A stretch of DNA of 64,000 nucleotides, taken from assembly GCA_964523395.1 (NCBI GenBank), contig CAZFXS010000001.1:62001-126000 (forward strand). Direction: 5' to 3'. The DNA comes from JANYJZ01 sp964523395 (GTDB lineage: Bacteria > Bacteroidota > Ignavibacteria > UBA10030 > SZUA-254). The first letter of the stretch is position 1. The number at the start of each line of letters is the position of its first letter. Both the position numbers and the translations under genes were made by a program. Shown here one piece after another: positions 1 to 8,005 of this stretch. The notes under the pieces were generated by a model. That model was not told the origin of the DNA. It did not search any database and saw nothing but the letters and a program-made list of their open reading frames with translations.

Positions 1-1
1 T

Positions 2-604
2 GCCGGAGGCAATGGCGCGGTCATGCTGGCAGGACATTTTGGTAACTGGGAGCTCATTGCCCTCGGTATGGCATACCTGAGCGGGTTACCATTGACAATT
101 ATTGTGCAGACGCAGAATAACACGCTGGTGGATAAGATGATTAACCGGCATCGTTCCCAATTTGGCAACATTGTCGTGCCGAAAGGGATGTCGATACGCG
201 AAATTCTTACCACAATGAAGAACGGAGGGATCGTCGCGATCGCGCCCGATCAAAGCGGTCCGAATGAAGGAGTGTTTGTGAATTTCTTCGGAAGAATGAC
301 GGCAACGCATCAGGGGCCGGCGGTGTTTGCTCTCCGCTGTAACGCGCCGATCCTCATGGGGTTCATTATCCGCAAGGATGATTGTTCGTACGACGTGATT
401 CTCGAAATCGTCCCGTCGGATGATTTGAAAGGAGATACGGAAGAAAATGTTGCGGAACTTACCAGGCGCCATACCGCATTACTGGAAAGTTATATCCGCA
501 AGTATCCCGATCAATGGCTCTGGATGCACCGGCGGTGGAAAAACACAAAGAAAGAAACGGAGATGACTTCTGATCTCCGCGGGGTTCCTGATGCCGCACG
601 GTAA
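2..604 (+). CDS. Lipid A biosynthesis acyltransferase (LpxL/HtrB family), 5' partial
   Basis: This is the C-terminal part of a membrane-associated acyltransferase. The family moves a secondary acyl chain from acyl-ACP onto lipid A at the inner face of the cytoplasmic membrane. The frame is open back to base 2, so the start lies outside the window. The visible product opens at the catalytic HX4E motif (HFGNWE, bases 35-52), followed by the family's PKGMSIREIL-like and IAPDQSG segments and a C-terminal WLWMHRRWK block. It overlaps the next gene, a heptosyltransferase, by 14 bases, which supports a lipopolysaccharide operon. The exact substrate (LpxL- or LpxM-like) cannot be told. Confidence 0.88.
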   Translation, partial: AGGNGAVMLAGHFGNWELIALGMAYLSGLPLTIIVQTQNNTLVDKMINRHRSQFGNIVVPKGMSIREILTTMKNGGIVAIAPDQSGPNEGVFVNFFGRMTATHQGPAVFALRCNAPILMGFIIRKDDCSYDVILEIVPSDDLKGDTEENVAELTRRHTALLESYIRKYPDQWLWMHRRWKNTKKETEMTSDLRGVPDAAR

Positions 605-1634
605 TCGGTTCATTGTCATACAAACGGCATTTCCGGGCGATGTCGTGCTCACGCTTCCGCTGATCCAGGTGTTGAAACGCCGTATTCCTGATGCCCGTAT
701 CGACGCGCTGGTGATTCCAAAATCTGCGGAAGTACTTTTCAACCATCCCGATATCCATGAACTGATTATCTACGATAAGAAAGGGAAGGATGCGGGGATT
801 ACTTCCATCGCGAAGTGTGCCGGCATACTTCGTGACAAACAATATGCCGCGGCAATAATCCCTCACCGTTCGTTAAGGAGCGCGGCTCTTGCGGCATTCG
901 CGCGAATTCCGAAACGGATCGGGTTCGATACCAGCGCGGGGAAGTTTCTGATGACCGATATTGTCCGCTACGTCAAAGAGTCACACGAAATTAGCAGAAA
1001 TATGTCGCTTCTGATCCCGCTGGGAATTGATGAACGTACGCAGGAACTTCCCAGCCTGTATCCTTCCTCTGAGGACATGAGGCTTGTAAAAGAATTGCTT
1101 TCGATCAATGGTGATAAGCATTCATTAAATTGGATAGCAATTGCACCGGGCACTGTCTGGAATACAAAACGCTGGCTTACCGAACGCTTTGCGGAAGTGG
1201 CCCGGCATCTACTTCAAAGTAATTTCTCTGTAATGCTGATTGGAGGAAGAGAAGACGAAGGTTTGTGCCGCGCGATTGAGAAAACATGCAGCTCTGAAAA
1301 ACTCGTAAATCTTGCAGGGAAGTGTACGCTTCTGCAGTCCGCGGCGGCGATACAGATGAGCAAACTGCTGGTGTGCAACGACAGCGCGCCGATGCATCTT
1401 GCGGTGGCCATGCGGACGCCGGTTGCGGCGTTGTTCGGCGCAACAGCTCCATCGTTTGGATTTGCGCCGTTGGGTAAGCGCGACGTTGTTATTGAAACGG
1501 CCGGACTCGCTTGCCGTCCCTGCAGTATTCATGGCGGTGATACATGTCCTATTACCACGTTCGATTGCATGAATAATGTTTCGGTTGAACAAGTTACTAA
1601 AAAAGTTTTAGAAATCGCGCAAACTTCTTCATGA
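591..1634 (+). CDS. ADP-heptose:LPS heptosyltransferase (GT9 family)
   Basis: A 347-residue glycosyltransferase family 9 protein, the usual length for WaaC/WaaF/WaaQ heptosyltransferases, which add heptose from ADP-heptose to the LPS inner core on the cytoplasmic side. The N-terminal Rossmann fold has the PGDVVLTLPLI segment (residues 15-25). The second domain has APGTVWNTKRW (185-195) and the donor-binding NDSAPMHLAVA block (263-273), with a GATAP turn after it. The ATG at 591 lies inside the upstream gene and the stop overlaps the next start in ATGA, so the three genes are probably co-transcribed. The closest match is heptosyltransferase II, but the acceptor is inferred only. Confidence 0.88.
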   Translation: MPHGNRFIVIQTAFPGDVVLTLPLIQVLKRRIPDARIDALVIPKSAEVLFNHPDIHELIIYDKKGKDAGITSIAKCAGILRDKQYAAAIIPHRSLRSAALAAFARIPKRIGFDTSAGKFLMTDIVRYVKESHEISRNMSLLIPLGIDERTQELPSLYPSSEDMRLVKELLSINGDKHSLNWIAIAPGTVWNTKRWLTERFAEVARHLLQSNFSVMLIGGREDEGLCRAIEKTCSSEKLVNLAGKCTLLQSAAAIQMSKLLVCNDSAPMHLAVAMRTPVAALFGATAPSFGFAPLGKRDVVIETAGLACRPCSIHGGDTCPITTFDCMNNVSVEQVTKKVLEIAQTSS

Positions 1635-2287
1635 CGATCTCACAAGGGAAACCGCGAAATGTTATCTCTCTGAATCAACAGAAAGATTTCGGTGAGAATA
1701 TACGGCGAAGCGCAGCCGTGTTGCGCAAGGGAGGTGTCATTGTGTACCCCACGGACACGATCTACGGCATCGGCTGCGATGCATTACAACAGCATGCTGT
1801 CGAACGTGTGTACCGGATAAAGCAGAGGCAGGAGACCAAGCCGATGCTGGTGCTCGTCAATAGTATTGACATGGCACTGTCGTTGATCGACAATGTGCAT
1901 CCGGCAGTATCGGATATTATGAACAGCTGCTGGCCGGGACCTCTGACCTTGTTATGTACTCCCAGGGCTGGGAAACATAACTGGCTGTCGGCGGGGAGTG
2001 GTAAGATTGGGCTGCGGTTTCCCCGTCATGATTTTTGCTGTGAGCTTATTCGTGTGTCTGCGGTGCCGCTGCTTTCCACGAGCGCGAATATTTCGGGCAA
2101 GGAATATACGGGTGACATCCGTCAGCTTAATGATGAGTTTGCGCCGCTGGTCGACCTCGTAATTGATGCGGGTGAACTTCCCGCTTCTCCTCCATCTACG
2201 GTTGTTGATGTAACAGGGGAAATCCCGGAGATTGTAAGGGAGGGGGCTTTTCCGCGGTTAGAACTTATGAAGGTCATCGGCGGGTAG
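1631..2287 (+). CDS. tsaC: L-threonylcarbamoyladenylate synthase (Sua5/YrdC/TsaC)
   Basis: A 218-residue YrdC-fold enzyme that makes threonylcarbamoyl-AMP from threonine, bicarbonate and ATP, the first step of the t6A37 tRNA modification. Visible motifs are YPTDTIYG (39-46), KPMLVL (70-75), GSGKIGLRFP (122-131) and STSANISG (149-156). It consists of the YrdC domain without the long Sua5 C-terminal domain. Its TAG stop is part of a mobile repeat that begins at 2283. The flanking sequence after that repeat cluster reads on in frame as ATC GGC GGA ATT GCT TGA, so the ancestral protein probably ended two residues later. The start overlaps the upstream stop in ATGA. Confidence 0.93.
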   Translation: MTISQGKPRNVISLNQQKDFGENIRRSAAVLRKGGVIVYPTDTIYGIGCDALQQHAVERVYRIKQRQETKPMLVLVNSIDMALSLIDNVHPAVSDIMNSCWPGPLTLLCTPRAGKHNWLSAGSGKIGLRFPRHDFCCELIRVSAVPLLSTSANISGKEYTGDIRQLNDEFAPLVDLVIDAGELPASPPSTVVDVTGEIPEIVREGAFPRLELMKVIGG

Positions 2288-2382
2288 TCTCCTTATTTGA
2301 AAATCATGGTTCACTTTTTGCGGAGATTGCGATGATCCTGAGCGGAGGCGAAGGATCTTTAATGCCAAATGAGGACAGTACC
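2283..2382. repeat. MITE-like element A1 (about 100 bp)
   Basis: The element runs from GGTAGTCTCC to GGACAGTACC, which are imperfect inverted termini. Its core GATCCTGAGCGGAGGCGAAG plus GATC forms a GATCCT/AGGATC stem. A close copy lies at 15407-15532. ATCGGC(G/A)GG occurs on both sides (2276 and 2384), as expected of a target duplication. The left end supplies the tsaC stop codon. Confidence 0.75.
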
Positions 2383-2389
2383 AATCGGC

Positions 2390-2562
2390 AGGTGTTGGTT
2401 CAGCTTGAAGATAAGAACATCGCAAAGACGCTGAGAGCGCCCGCCTGCCAAAGCGAAGCGGCGGGCAGGCAAAGAAGCGCAGAGAAATTATCACTTTGCG
2501 ATACTTGGCGGGCTCTGCGCCTCTGCGATTAAGATTTTTTATTTAAAATGAGGACAGTACCA
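2390..2562. repeat. Chimeric MITE-like element (B left end, A right end)
   Basis: The left end (GTGTTGGTTCAGCTTGAAGA) resembles the family B termini at 37796 and 57391. The interior carries the cgcaaagacg/cgcagag-type hairpin with a CCCGCCTGCC...GGCGGGCAGG stem. The right end is GAGGACAGTACC of family A. It is bounded by ATCGGC copies at 2384 and 2563, so two elements lie side by side in one target. Confidence 0.6.
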
Positions 2563-2576
2563 ATCGGCGGAATTGC

Positions 2577-2605
2577 TTGATACTATGGGTAAAAATTGCT
2601 ACATT
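2577..2605 (+). promoter_or_regulatory. Candidate sigma70-type promoter for tRNA-Arg
   Basis: TTGATA (2577-2582) and TACATT (2600-2605) are separated by exactly 17 bp, about 90 bp before the tRNA. The -35 box overlaps the inferred ancestral tsaC stop codon (TGA, 2578-2580). Prediction by eye only. Confidence 0.45.
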
Positions 2606-2693
2606 GTACACGCAAAAACCGCCACAGGCACCGAAATTTCCAGTAGTAACCGCTGTTTTGCGTCGATGGGCACTTGTTGTCGGGGTTTTATAT

Positions 2694-2767
2694 GCGCCCG
2701 TAGCTCAGCTGGATAGAGCGACAGCCTCCGGAGCTGTAGGTCAGGCGTTCGAATCGCCTCGGGCGTA
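2694..2767 (+). tRNA. tRNA-Arg (anticodon CCG)
   Basis: A complete 74-nt cloverleaf can be drawn. The acceptor stem GCGCCCG pairs with CGGGCGT (one G-U pair at the base). The D arm is GCTC...GAGC. The anticodon stem ACAGC/GCTGT encloses the 7-nt loop CTCCGGA, giving anticodon CCG for codon CGG. The T arm AGGCG-TTCGAAT-CGCCT is followed by discriminator A. CCA is not encoded. Confidence 0.96.
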
Positions 2768-2805
2768 CAATCATCAAAAGTGTTGTTAAACAAGGAATGG
2801 GATTC

Positions 2806-3510
2806 ATGCTTACACCAAAGAAAAAAATTTCCAAAAAAGAAATTAAACAGGATGCGCTGTTAACCGCCTACGCCGATGCGACGTCACTTTATTACAATAA
2901 CAAAAAATATATCAATTACGCGCTGACGGCATTGGTTGTCGTTATCATCGCCGTGGTGATATATGTCAATAATAGAAACGCGAATAATGAAAAAGCGACT
3001 GCGGAACTTGCGAAAGTATTTGGTATTTATGATGCCGCTTCGAATGACATTCGTCAGTATACTGTTGCTATCCAGGGACAACCCGAGCAGGGAATTATGG
3101 GATTGCAGTCAATTGTCGATAATTACGGTTCAACGGAAGCCGGTCAGACGGCGAGATTCTATCTTGCAAATGCCTATTTTAATCTCGGTCAGTTTGATAA
3201 TGCCTTGAAAAACTATGAAGATGTCAGCAGCAACAGTACGTTGATTCAGGCGTCGGCTGTTGCAGGCGCCGGTGCGTGTTATGAAGCCAGAAAAGAGTAC
3301 GATAAGGCCGCGGTGCAGTTCGAAAAAGCGGCATCACTCGGTTCTGCCACCGCGCATGAAGCAGAGTACTTGTTTATGGCGGGAAAGTGCTACGGACTTG
3401 CCGGAGACAAAACAAAGGCGCTCACACTTTTAAAACAAGTGAAAAAAGAGTACCCTGCATCAACGTTCGCCCGTGAAGTCGACCGGTATATCAGTCAATT
3501 TTCTGTTTGA
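2806..3510 (+). CDS. Membrane-anchored tetratricopeptide repeat protein (YfgM/BamD-like)
   Basis: A 234-residue protein with a Lys-rich cytoplasmic N-terminus, one transmembrane helix (about residues 38-57, from NYALTALVVV) and a C-terminal region of TPR-like helical pairs with ARFYLANAYFNLGQFDNALKN and AEYLFMAGKCYGLAGDKTKA cores. Such proteins scaffold envelope or chaperone assemblies. No catalytic motif is visible and no specific partner can be named. An ATG at 2797 is in frame, but it touches the AAGGA ribosome site (2792-2796), so 2806 with 9-nt spacing is preferred. It follows the tRNA closely and ends at a strong terminator, so it may be a single-gene unit. Confidence 0.75.
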   Translation: MLTPKKKISKKEIKQDALLTAYADATSLYYNNKKYINYALTALVVVIIAVVIYVNNRNANNEKATAELAKVFGIYDAASNDIRQYTVAIQGQPEQGIMGLQSIVDNYGSTEAGQTARFYLANAYFNLGQFDNALKNYEDVSSNSTLIQASAVAGAGACYEARKEYDKAAVQFEKAASLGSATAHEAEYLFMAGKCYGLAGDKTKALTLLKQVKKEYPASTFAREVDRYISQFSV

Positions 3511-3532
3511 TGAACCAAGTCTATATGTTGAC

Positions 3533-3570
3533 AAACCCATTCTCCCGAAAGAATGGGTTTTTTTGTTTTT
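3533..3570 (+). terminator. Rho-independent terminator
   Basis: A perfect 10-bp stem AAACCCATTC/GAATGGGTTT (3533-3542, 3551-3560) with an 8-nt loop is followed by TTTTGTTTTT. It closes the TPR gene. Confidence 0.9.
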
Positions 3571-3621
3571 TTGAAGATCTGATCTGTACAAAACGCTGAA
3601 TTATTGAGCAATGATTCTGGG

Positions 3622-4971
3622 ATGAAATTCTCAATTCACAAAACCCTTGCGAAAGATATTATGCAGCTTGCCACGCCGGCAATTGCCGGGTTATCTTCGC
3701 AGATGGTTGTCTCGCTTGTGAATACCGCGATGGTCGGGCGCCTGGAACAGACACAGGTTCAGCTTGCGGCGATGGGGTTGGGCTTCCTCGGAAATCTTGC
3801 CATAACCAGTTTGTTCTCAAGTTTAAGTACCGGTACGCATGTTCTCGTTTCACGGCGGCAGGGGGAAGGAAACCATATCGGTGTTGGTGAGGTCCTCAAC
3901 AATTCACTGTTCATCTGTTTTATTCTGGGGACGGTATTCGGAGCGCTGGGATATTATTTTTCGTATGAAATTATCGACTTTTTTTCCAAAGATGATGCGG
4001 TAACCTTTGCGGGCGCAGAGTATATGCGCTATCAGTTTTTCGGGTTGCCGTTCTTTCTGCTGATTGTCTCCTATCGAGGGTTTTTTTTCGGGATAGGGCA
4101 TACGAAGGTATTCATGTTTTCCGCCATTATTATTAACGCGTTCAATATCATCTTTAATTATCTTTTTATTTTCGGCGCGCTCGGTTTTCCCCGCATGGAC
4201 CTTGCCGGCGCGGGTATAGGCCAGTCGGTAAGCATGGTGCTGGGGACGCTCTTTTTCGTGTTTGTAACATTTCTGCGCGATTATCGAAAACAGTATAAAT
4301 ATTATTCTCATTTTAAGATTTCTAAAGACGTTATCGCGCAAATTGTCAAAATTTCAATGCCTGTTTCGCTTCAGAATATCCTCATTCTGCTTGGCTTTCT
4401 TTCCTTTGTTGCGATAACGGGAATTATCGGAACGGTGGAACAGGCTGCGACCAATGTTGTTACCTCCGCGCTCTTTATTTCCATGATGCCCTGTTTTGGT
4501 TTCGGCATCGCGGCGCAGACACTCGTCGGGCAGTCACTCGGCAAAGCGAAAATAGATCTTGCTCACTCGTACGGATATGAGACGGCAAAACTGGGAACAA
4601 TATTTACGTTTATCATTGGAATCTTATTTGTCGCTGTTCCTGATGCTGTCCTCATCGTGATCACGACAAACGACTCCGTTATCAACGCTGCCAGACCGGT
4701 TCTCCGTATTGCGGGAGTTGCACAGGTGTTTTACGGGGCGGGTATTATTTACGCGAACGCTCTTCAGGCAGGCGGTGCTACAATTTATGTTATGCTGGTA
4801 GAAGTGGTAACACACTGGATTATTTTTCTTCCGCTAACGTATCTCTTTGGTGTCCAATTAGGCTGGGGCATTGAAGGGGCATGGCTTGCGTTGCCGGTAT
4901 ATATTGTGGCCTACACAGTATTAAATTATATGAAGTTTCGTTCAAACAGCTGGATCAAAACGCAGTTATAA
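3622..4971 (+). CDS. MATE family efflux transporter
   Basis: A polytopic inner membrane protein of about 450 residues, the usual MATE/NorM length with about 12 hydrophobic helices. The opening segment, DIMQLATPAIAGLSSQM then VSLVNTAMVGRL, is the family signature of helix 1, and later segments such as GIGQSVSMVLG and AAQTLVGQSLGKAK match MatE repeats. Members exchange cations (Na+ or H+) for drugs or metabolites; the substrate here is unknown. A TTG at 3604 would add six residues, but the ATG at 3622 is chosen because the family signature follows it directly. The next gene starts one base after this stop, linking it to the signalling phosphatase. Confidence 0.9.
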   Translation: MKFSIHKTLAKDIMQLATPAIAGLSSQMVVSLVNTAMVGRLEQTQVQLAAMGLGFLGNLAITSLFSSLSTGTHVLVSRRQGEGNHIGVGEVLNNSLFICFILGTVFGALGYYFSYEIIDFFSKDDAVTFAGAEYMRYQFFGLPFFLLIVSYRGFFFGIGHTKVFMFSAIIINAFNIIFNYLFIFGALGFPRMDLAGAGIGQSVSMVLGTLFFVFVTFLRDYRKQYKYYSHFKISKDVIAQIVKISMPVSLQNILILLGFLSFVAITGIIGTVEQAATNVVTSALFISMMPCFGFGIAAQTLVGQSLGKAKIDLAHSYGYETAKLGTIFTFIIGILFVAVPDAVLIVITTNDSVINAARPVLRIAGVAQVFYGAGIIYANALQAGGATIYVMLVEVVTHWIIFLPLTYLFGVQLGWGIEGAWLALPVYIVAYTVLNYMKFRSNSWIKTQL

Positions 4972-4972
4972 C

Positions 4973-7108
4973 ATGTCGGCGCAAACAACATTCCGGTCAA
5001 AGATTAAAAAAGCAATACTCCTTGCCGTAATGGTGTTTTGTTTCCTGCTGAAGTTTGTTATCGACGTCGTTACAACGACCGGCGGTTTCGATGCGCCCTG
5101 GCTTGAGGGGACAGGTGTCCTTCTGGTGGCTGCGGCATTTGTCGCTCTCTATCTTCTCATGGAAGCATCATGGAAGCGCGAGCAAAGCCCCGTCCGGAAG
5201 CTTGGCCTCGCGCTTGTTCTATCGCTTGTTGTCGGTGTCGCGACGCTGACGCTTTCATTGGTGTCCTCCGATGGTTTTGATATCAAGAACTTCACGTTGA
5301 TTCCGCTCGGCTTCGATGCGGTTCTTCTTTCAACATTGTACGGTGAAGTATTCGGTACAATGAACGTCATCGTTCTGCTGATCATACGCGATATCATTTT
5401 TTACAAGCGGCGGAAAGGAACAAAGAGGAATTTCCTCGTTGCGCTTGCCCTGCTTCTCGCTACGATTGTTTCCACGCTGCCGCTCAGACCGCTGGAAACA
5501 AGTATCCTCTCGGGAATTTTATACTGGATTACCATACTTGCGTTTCTTGTCAACTCATTCCGCCTGTCCTGGATTGTGTATCTGACAAAACGGGAAAAAC
5601 TCATCAGTATGGCGTATGGCTTCTTCCTCTTTGGCCTCTGTATCACCTTTTATGTGCTGACCGTGAGTGAAAGCTTTTTTATAAGCCAGGCATTGAGTTT
5701 TTATTCCCGTCAGCTGGTGGCGTTCATTGCGTGTGTTCAGATGTTTGGCATTATTTATTTCGGGATGACATTCGTGAGCACACTGTTTCACCTGCCGACA
5801 GCTGAGGCGTTTGACCGCAAATCGACAGAAGTCTCCTCACTGCACAATCTTAGCCGGCTGGTGACTCAGGTGTTCGATTTTAATGAGTTGACCGATTCGG
5901 TCACAAAAATGACTCTTGAGGTCTGCGAAGCCAAAAGTTCGTGGCTTGAGATTATGACGGATCAGTCGGCAAACGCCCCTCGCGGGTTGCTCGATCAGAC
6001 GGGAAGTTCATCATCTGTTATGACTGTAGCGCTTAAAAATATTTCCTTCGAAGAAACTCAAACGATTGTGAATGTCAACGGCAGTTCGATGCGTCAGCTT
6101 GTTCTTGATTCCCGGAAACCGATAGTGATTGATCAGGTGCGTAGTGATAAGCGAACGGCACATCTTACCGATGTAAAAACGAAATTCAATTCAATGGCAA
6201 TTGTTCCGCTTGTCTCACATGACAAAATTATCGGAATACTGTATGCCACCAAGGAAATGGAATATGGGTTCGATAAAGACGATGTGGACCTGATCTCCGC
6301 CTTCGCCGACCAGGCAACGATTGCGATTGAAAACTCACGTCTCATTGAAAAATCCCTTGAACGCGAACGGTTAATGCGTGAAATGATGCTTGCGCAGGAA
6401 ATGCAGAGAAAACTTCTGCCGCAGGAACTTCCTTCTATCCCTCAGGTTGACCTTGAAGCTCTTTCGACGCCGGCATTTGAAGTAGGTGGCGATTATTATG
6501 ACTTCACAATGCTGGATGAACATCATCTCGGTGTTCTTGTGGGCGACGTTTCCGGCAAGGGAGTCTCGGCGGCCTTCTACATGGCGGAGATGAAAGGTAT
6601 TTTCCAGTCGTTGAGCAAAATTTACCGTTCTCCGAAAGATTTCCTCGCGAAAGCGCACGAAGCGCTTATCGGCACAATCGACCGCCGGAGCTTCATCAGC
6701 CTCCTGTATTGCGTTCTTGACCTTCGGACGGGAATGATGACTGTCGCGCGCGCTGGACATTGTCCATTACTCCTTGTCGCCAACGGAAAAGCTGTGTATG
6801 TAAAACCGACCGGGCTTGGATTGGGAATGGGTTCGAGCGCCTTTTTTACTCAAACGATTACCGAACAGCAAATTCAACTAAAATGCGGCGACGTTGCGAT
6901 TCTTTATACCGATGGTGTAACGGAGGCGCATACAAAATCCGGACTTGAGTTTGGGTATGAATCGTTATTGGATGTGGCAAAAAAAATGGGCGATAAATCC
7001 GCTCTGGAAGTGCGGGATGCCATTATTATGGCTGTTGATAATCATATGGAACATGAATCGCCGGACGATGATCTCACAATTGTCGTCCTGAAATGGATAA
7101 AAAAGTAG
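4973..7108 (+). CDS. Membrane GAF-SpoIIE (PP2C-type) serine phosphatase, RsbU-like
   Basis: A 711-residue sensor phosphatase. About eight hydrophobic segments occupy residues 1-270, a GAF domain lies around 285-455, and a SpoIIE/PP2C catalytic domain around 495-710. Metal-binding and catalytic motifs are present: EVGGDYYD (about 502-509), GDVSGKG (about 524-530), LYTDGVTEA near 645 and ESPDDDLTIVVL at the C-terminus. In the known partner-switching scheme such an enzyme dephosphorylates a STAS anti-anti-sigma factor, and that gene follows 37 bp downstream. The membrane part probably receives an envelope or energy signal, and the GAF domain a small ligand; both are inference. It was probably transcribed with the MATE gene. 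Confidence 0.92.
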   Translation: MSAQTTFRSKIKKAILLAVMVFCFLLKFVIDVVTTTGGFDAPWLEGTGVLLVAAAFVALYLLMEASWKREQSPVRKLGLALVLSLVVGVATLTLSLVSSDGFDIKNFTLIPLGFDAVLLSTLYGEVFGTMNVIVLLIIRDIIFYKRRKGTKRNFLVALALLLATIVSTLPLRPLETSILSGILYWITILAFLVNSFRLSWIVYLTKREKLISMAYGFFLFGLCITFYVLTVSESFFISQALSFYSRQLVAFIACVQMFGIIYFGMTFVSTLFHLPTAEAFDRKSTEVSSLHNLSRLVTQVFDFNELTDSVTKMTLEVCEAKSSWLEIMTDQSANAPRGLLDQTGSSSSVMTVALKNISFEETQTIVNVNGSSMRQLVLDSRKPIVIDQVRSDKRTAHLTDVKTKFNSMAIVPLVSHDKIIGILYATKEMEYGFDKDDVDLISAFADQATIAIENSRLIEKSLERERLMREMMLAQEMQRKLLPQELPSIPQVDLEALSTPAFEVGGDYYDFTMLDEHHLGVLVGDVSGKGVSAAFYMAEMKGIFQSLSKIYRSPKDFLAKAHEALIGTIDRRSFISLLYCVLDLRTGMMTVARAGHCPLLLVANGKAVYVKPTGLGLGMGSSAFFTQTITEQQIQLKCGDVAILYTDGVTEAHTKSGLEFGYESLLDVAKKMGDKSALEVRDAIIMAVDNHMEHESPDDDLTIVVLKWIKK

Positions 7109-7145
7109 GGTTTAATTTCAACTTAATACATGGAGAGACACTGTT

Positions 7146-7502
7146 ATGAGTAATTTCAAAATCGATTTCAGGGAGATGAGCAACATTCATGTCCTTGATC
7201 TCAAAGGATACCTTGACGCGCATACAGCACCTGATCTGGAAAAAGCGTTTCAGGGGTTGCTGGATGGCAAGAAATACAATATCGTGGTGAACTGTAAAGA
7301 CCTCACCTATATCAGCAGTGCCGGGTTGGGCGTGTTTATGGCATATATAGAAGACGTGCGGAAAAACAACGGAGACATTAAACTCACCAATATGTCATCG
7401 AAGGTGTACAATGTGTTCGATCTTCTCGGTTTTCCGCTGCTGTATGATATTACGAAAGATGAAACGGAAGCAGTCAAGAAATTTCAAAGCGGAAAAAAGT
7501 AA
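7146..7502 (+). CDS. STAS-domain anti-anti-sigma factor (RsbV/SpoIIAA-like)
   Basis: A 118-residue single STAS domain. The conserved phospho-acceptor region is YISSAGLGV, with Ser58 at the position phosphorylated by RsbW/SpoIIAB-type kinases. In the family scheme the unphosphorylated protein captures the anti-sigma kinase and releases its partner, and SpoIIE-type phosphatases restore this form. Both kinds of partner are adjacent here: phosphatases on either side and the kinase 20 bp downstream. A GGAGAG ribosome site precedes the ATG. No sigma factor gene is present in the window, so the final target is unknown. Confidence 0.93.
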   Translation: MSNFKIDFREMSNIHVLDLKGYLDAHTAPDLEKAFQGLLDGKKYNIVVNCKDLTYISSAGLGVFMAYIEDVRKNNGDIKLTNMSSKVYNVFDLLGFPLLYDITKDETEAVKKFQSGKK

Positions 7503-7522
7503 CCGGGACTGAGATTCCAATT

Positions 7523-7978
7523 GTGAATGTGCCATTGTTAAAGAAAGTAACTGCCTTGGACTTAAAAATACAAAGTCAGACCGAAAAGCTCAGCTTTGTG
7601 AGGGAGTTTGTCTCCGAAGCGGCAAAGCGCTTTGGGTTCGATGAAGAATCGGTCAGTAAGATAGCGCTGGCTGTCGATGAAGCCTGCACCAATGTGATCA
7701 AACATTCTTATGAGTATGCCCCGAACAGGGATATCGAGATAAGAATTGTCACAAAGAATACAACATTTGAAATTATTATTACGCATCAGGGCAAATCGTT
7801 TGATCCGCAGGCGATAAAGTCTCCTGATATGAAAGAATATCTCAGTCACTTCCGGCGCGGGGGACTGGGAATGCACCTTATGCGCTCTCTCATGGATAAA
7901 GTTGAATATAAATCTGTCAATGACAAGAAAAGTGAAGTTCATCTTGTAAAATATCTTCCCGCGAAGGTCGCGAAGTAA
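7523..7978 (+). CDS. Anti-sigma regulatory factor / serine kinase (RsbW/SpoIIAB-like, HATPase_c)
   Basis: A 151-residue GHKL-fold ATPase. The N-box is VDEACTNVIKH (51-61) and the G-box GGLGMHLMRSLMD lies near residues 113-125. Family members bind either a sigma factor or the STAS protein and phosphorylate the latter. The frame starts with GTG at 7523; the gene is 20 bp after the STAS gene and 27 bp before a second phosphatase, so all four are probably one signalling operon. Family length is about 140-160, so it is complete. Alternatively the output may be a diguanylate cyclase or another effector rather than a sigma factor, as in some other bacteria. Confidence 0.9.
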   Translation: MNVPLLKKVTALDLKIQSQTEKLSFVREFVSEAAKRFGFDEESVSKIALAVDEACTNVIKHSYEYAPNRDIEIRIVTKNTTFEIIITHQGKSFDPQAIKSPDMKEYLSHFRRGGLGMHLMRSLMDKVEYKSVNDKKSEVHLVKYLPAKVAK

Positions 7979-8005
7979 TTCACGTATGAACACCGACCGT
8001 GGTTT

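Noticed and set aside
2577..2793. Open frames on both strands across the tRNA-Arg
   Set aside because: They consist of tRNA sequence and spacer, and a complete cloverleaf explains the region.
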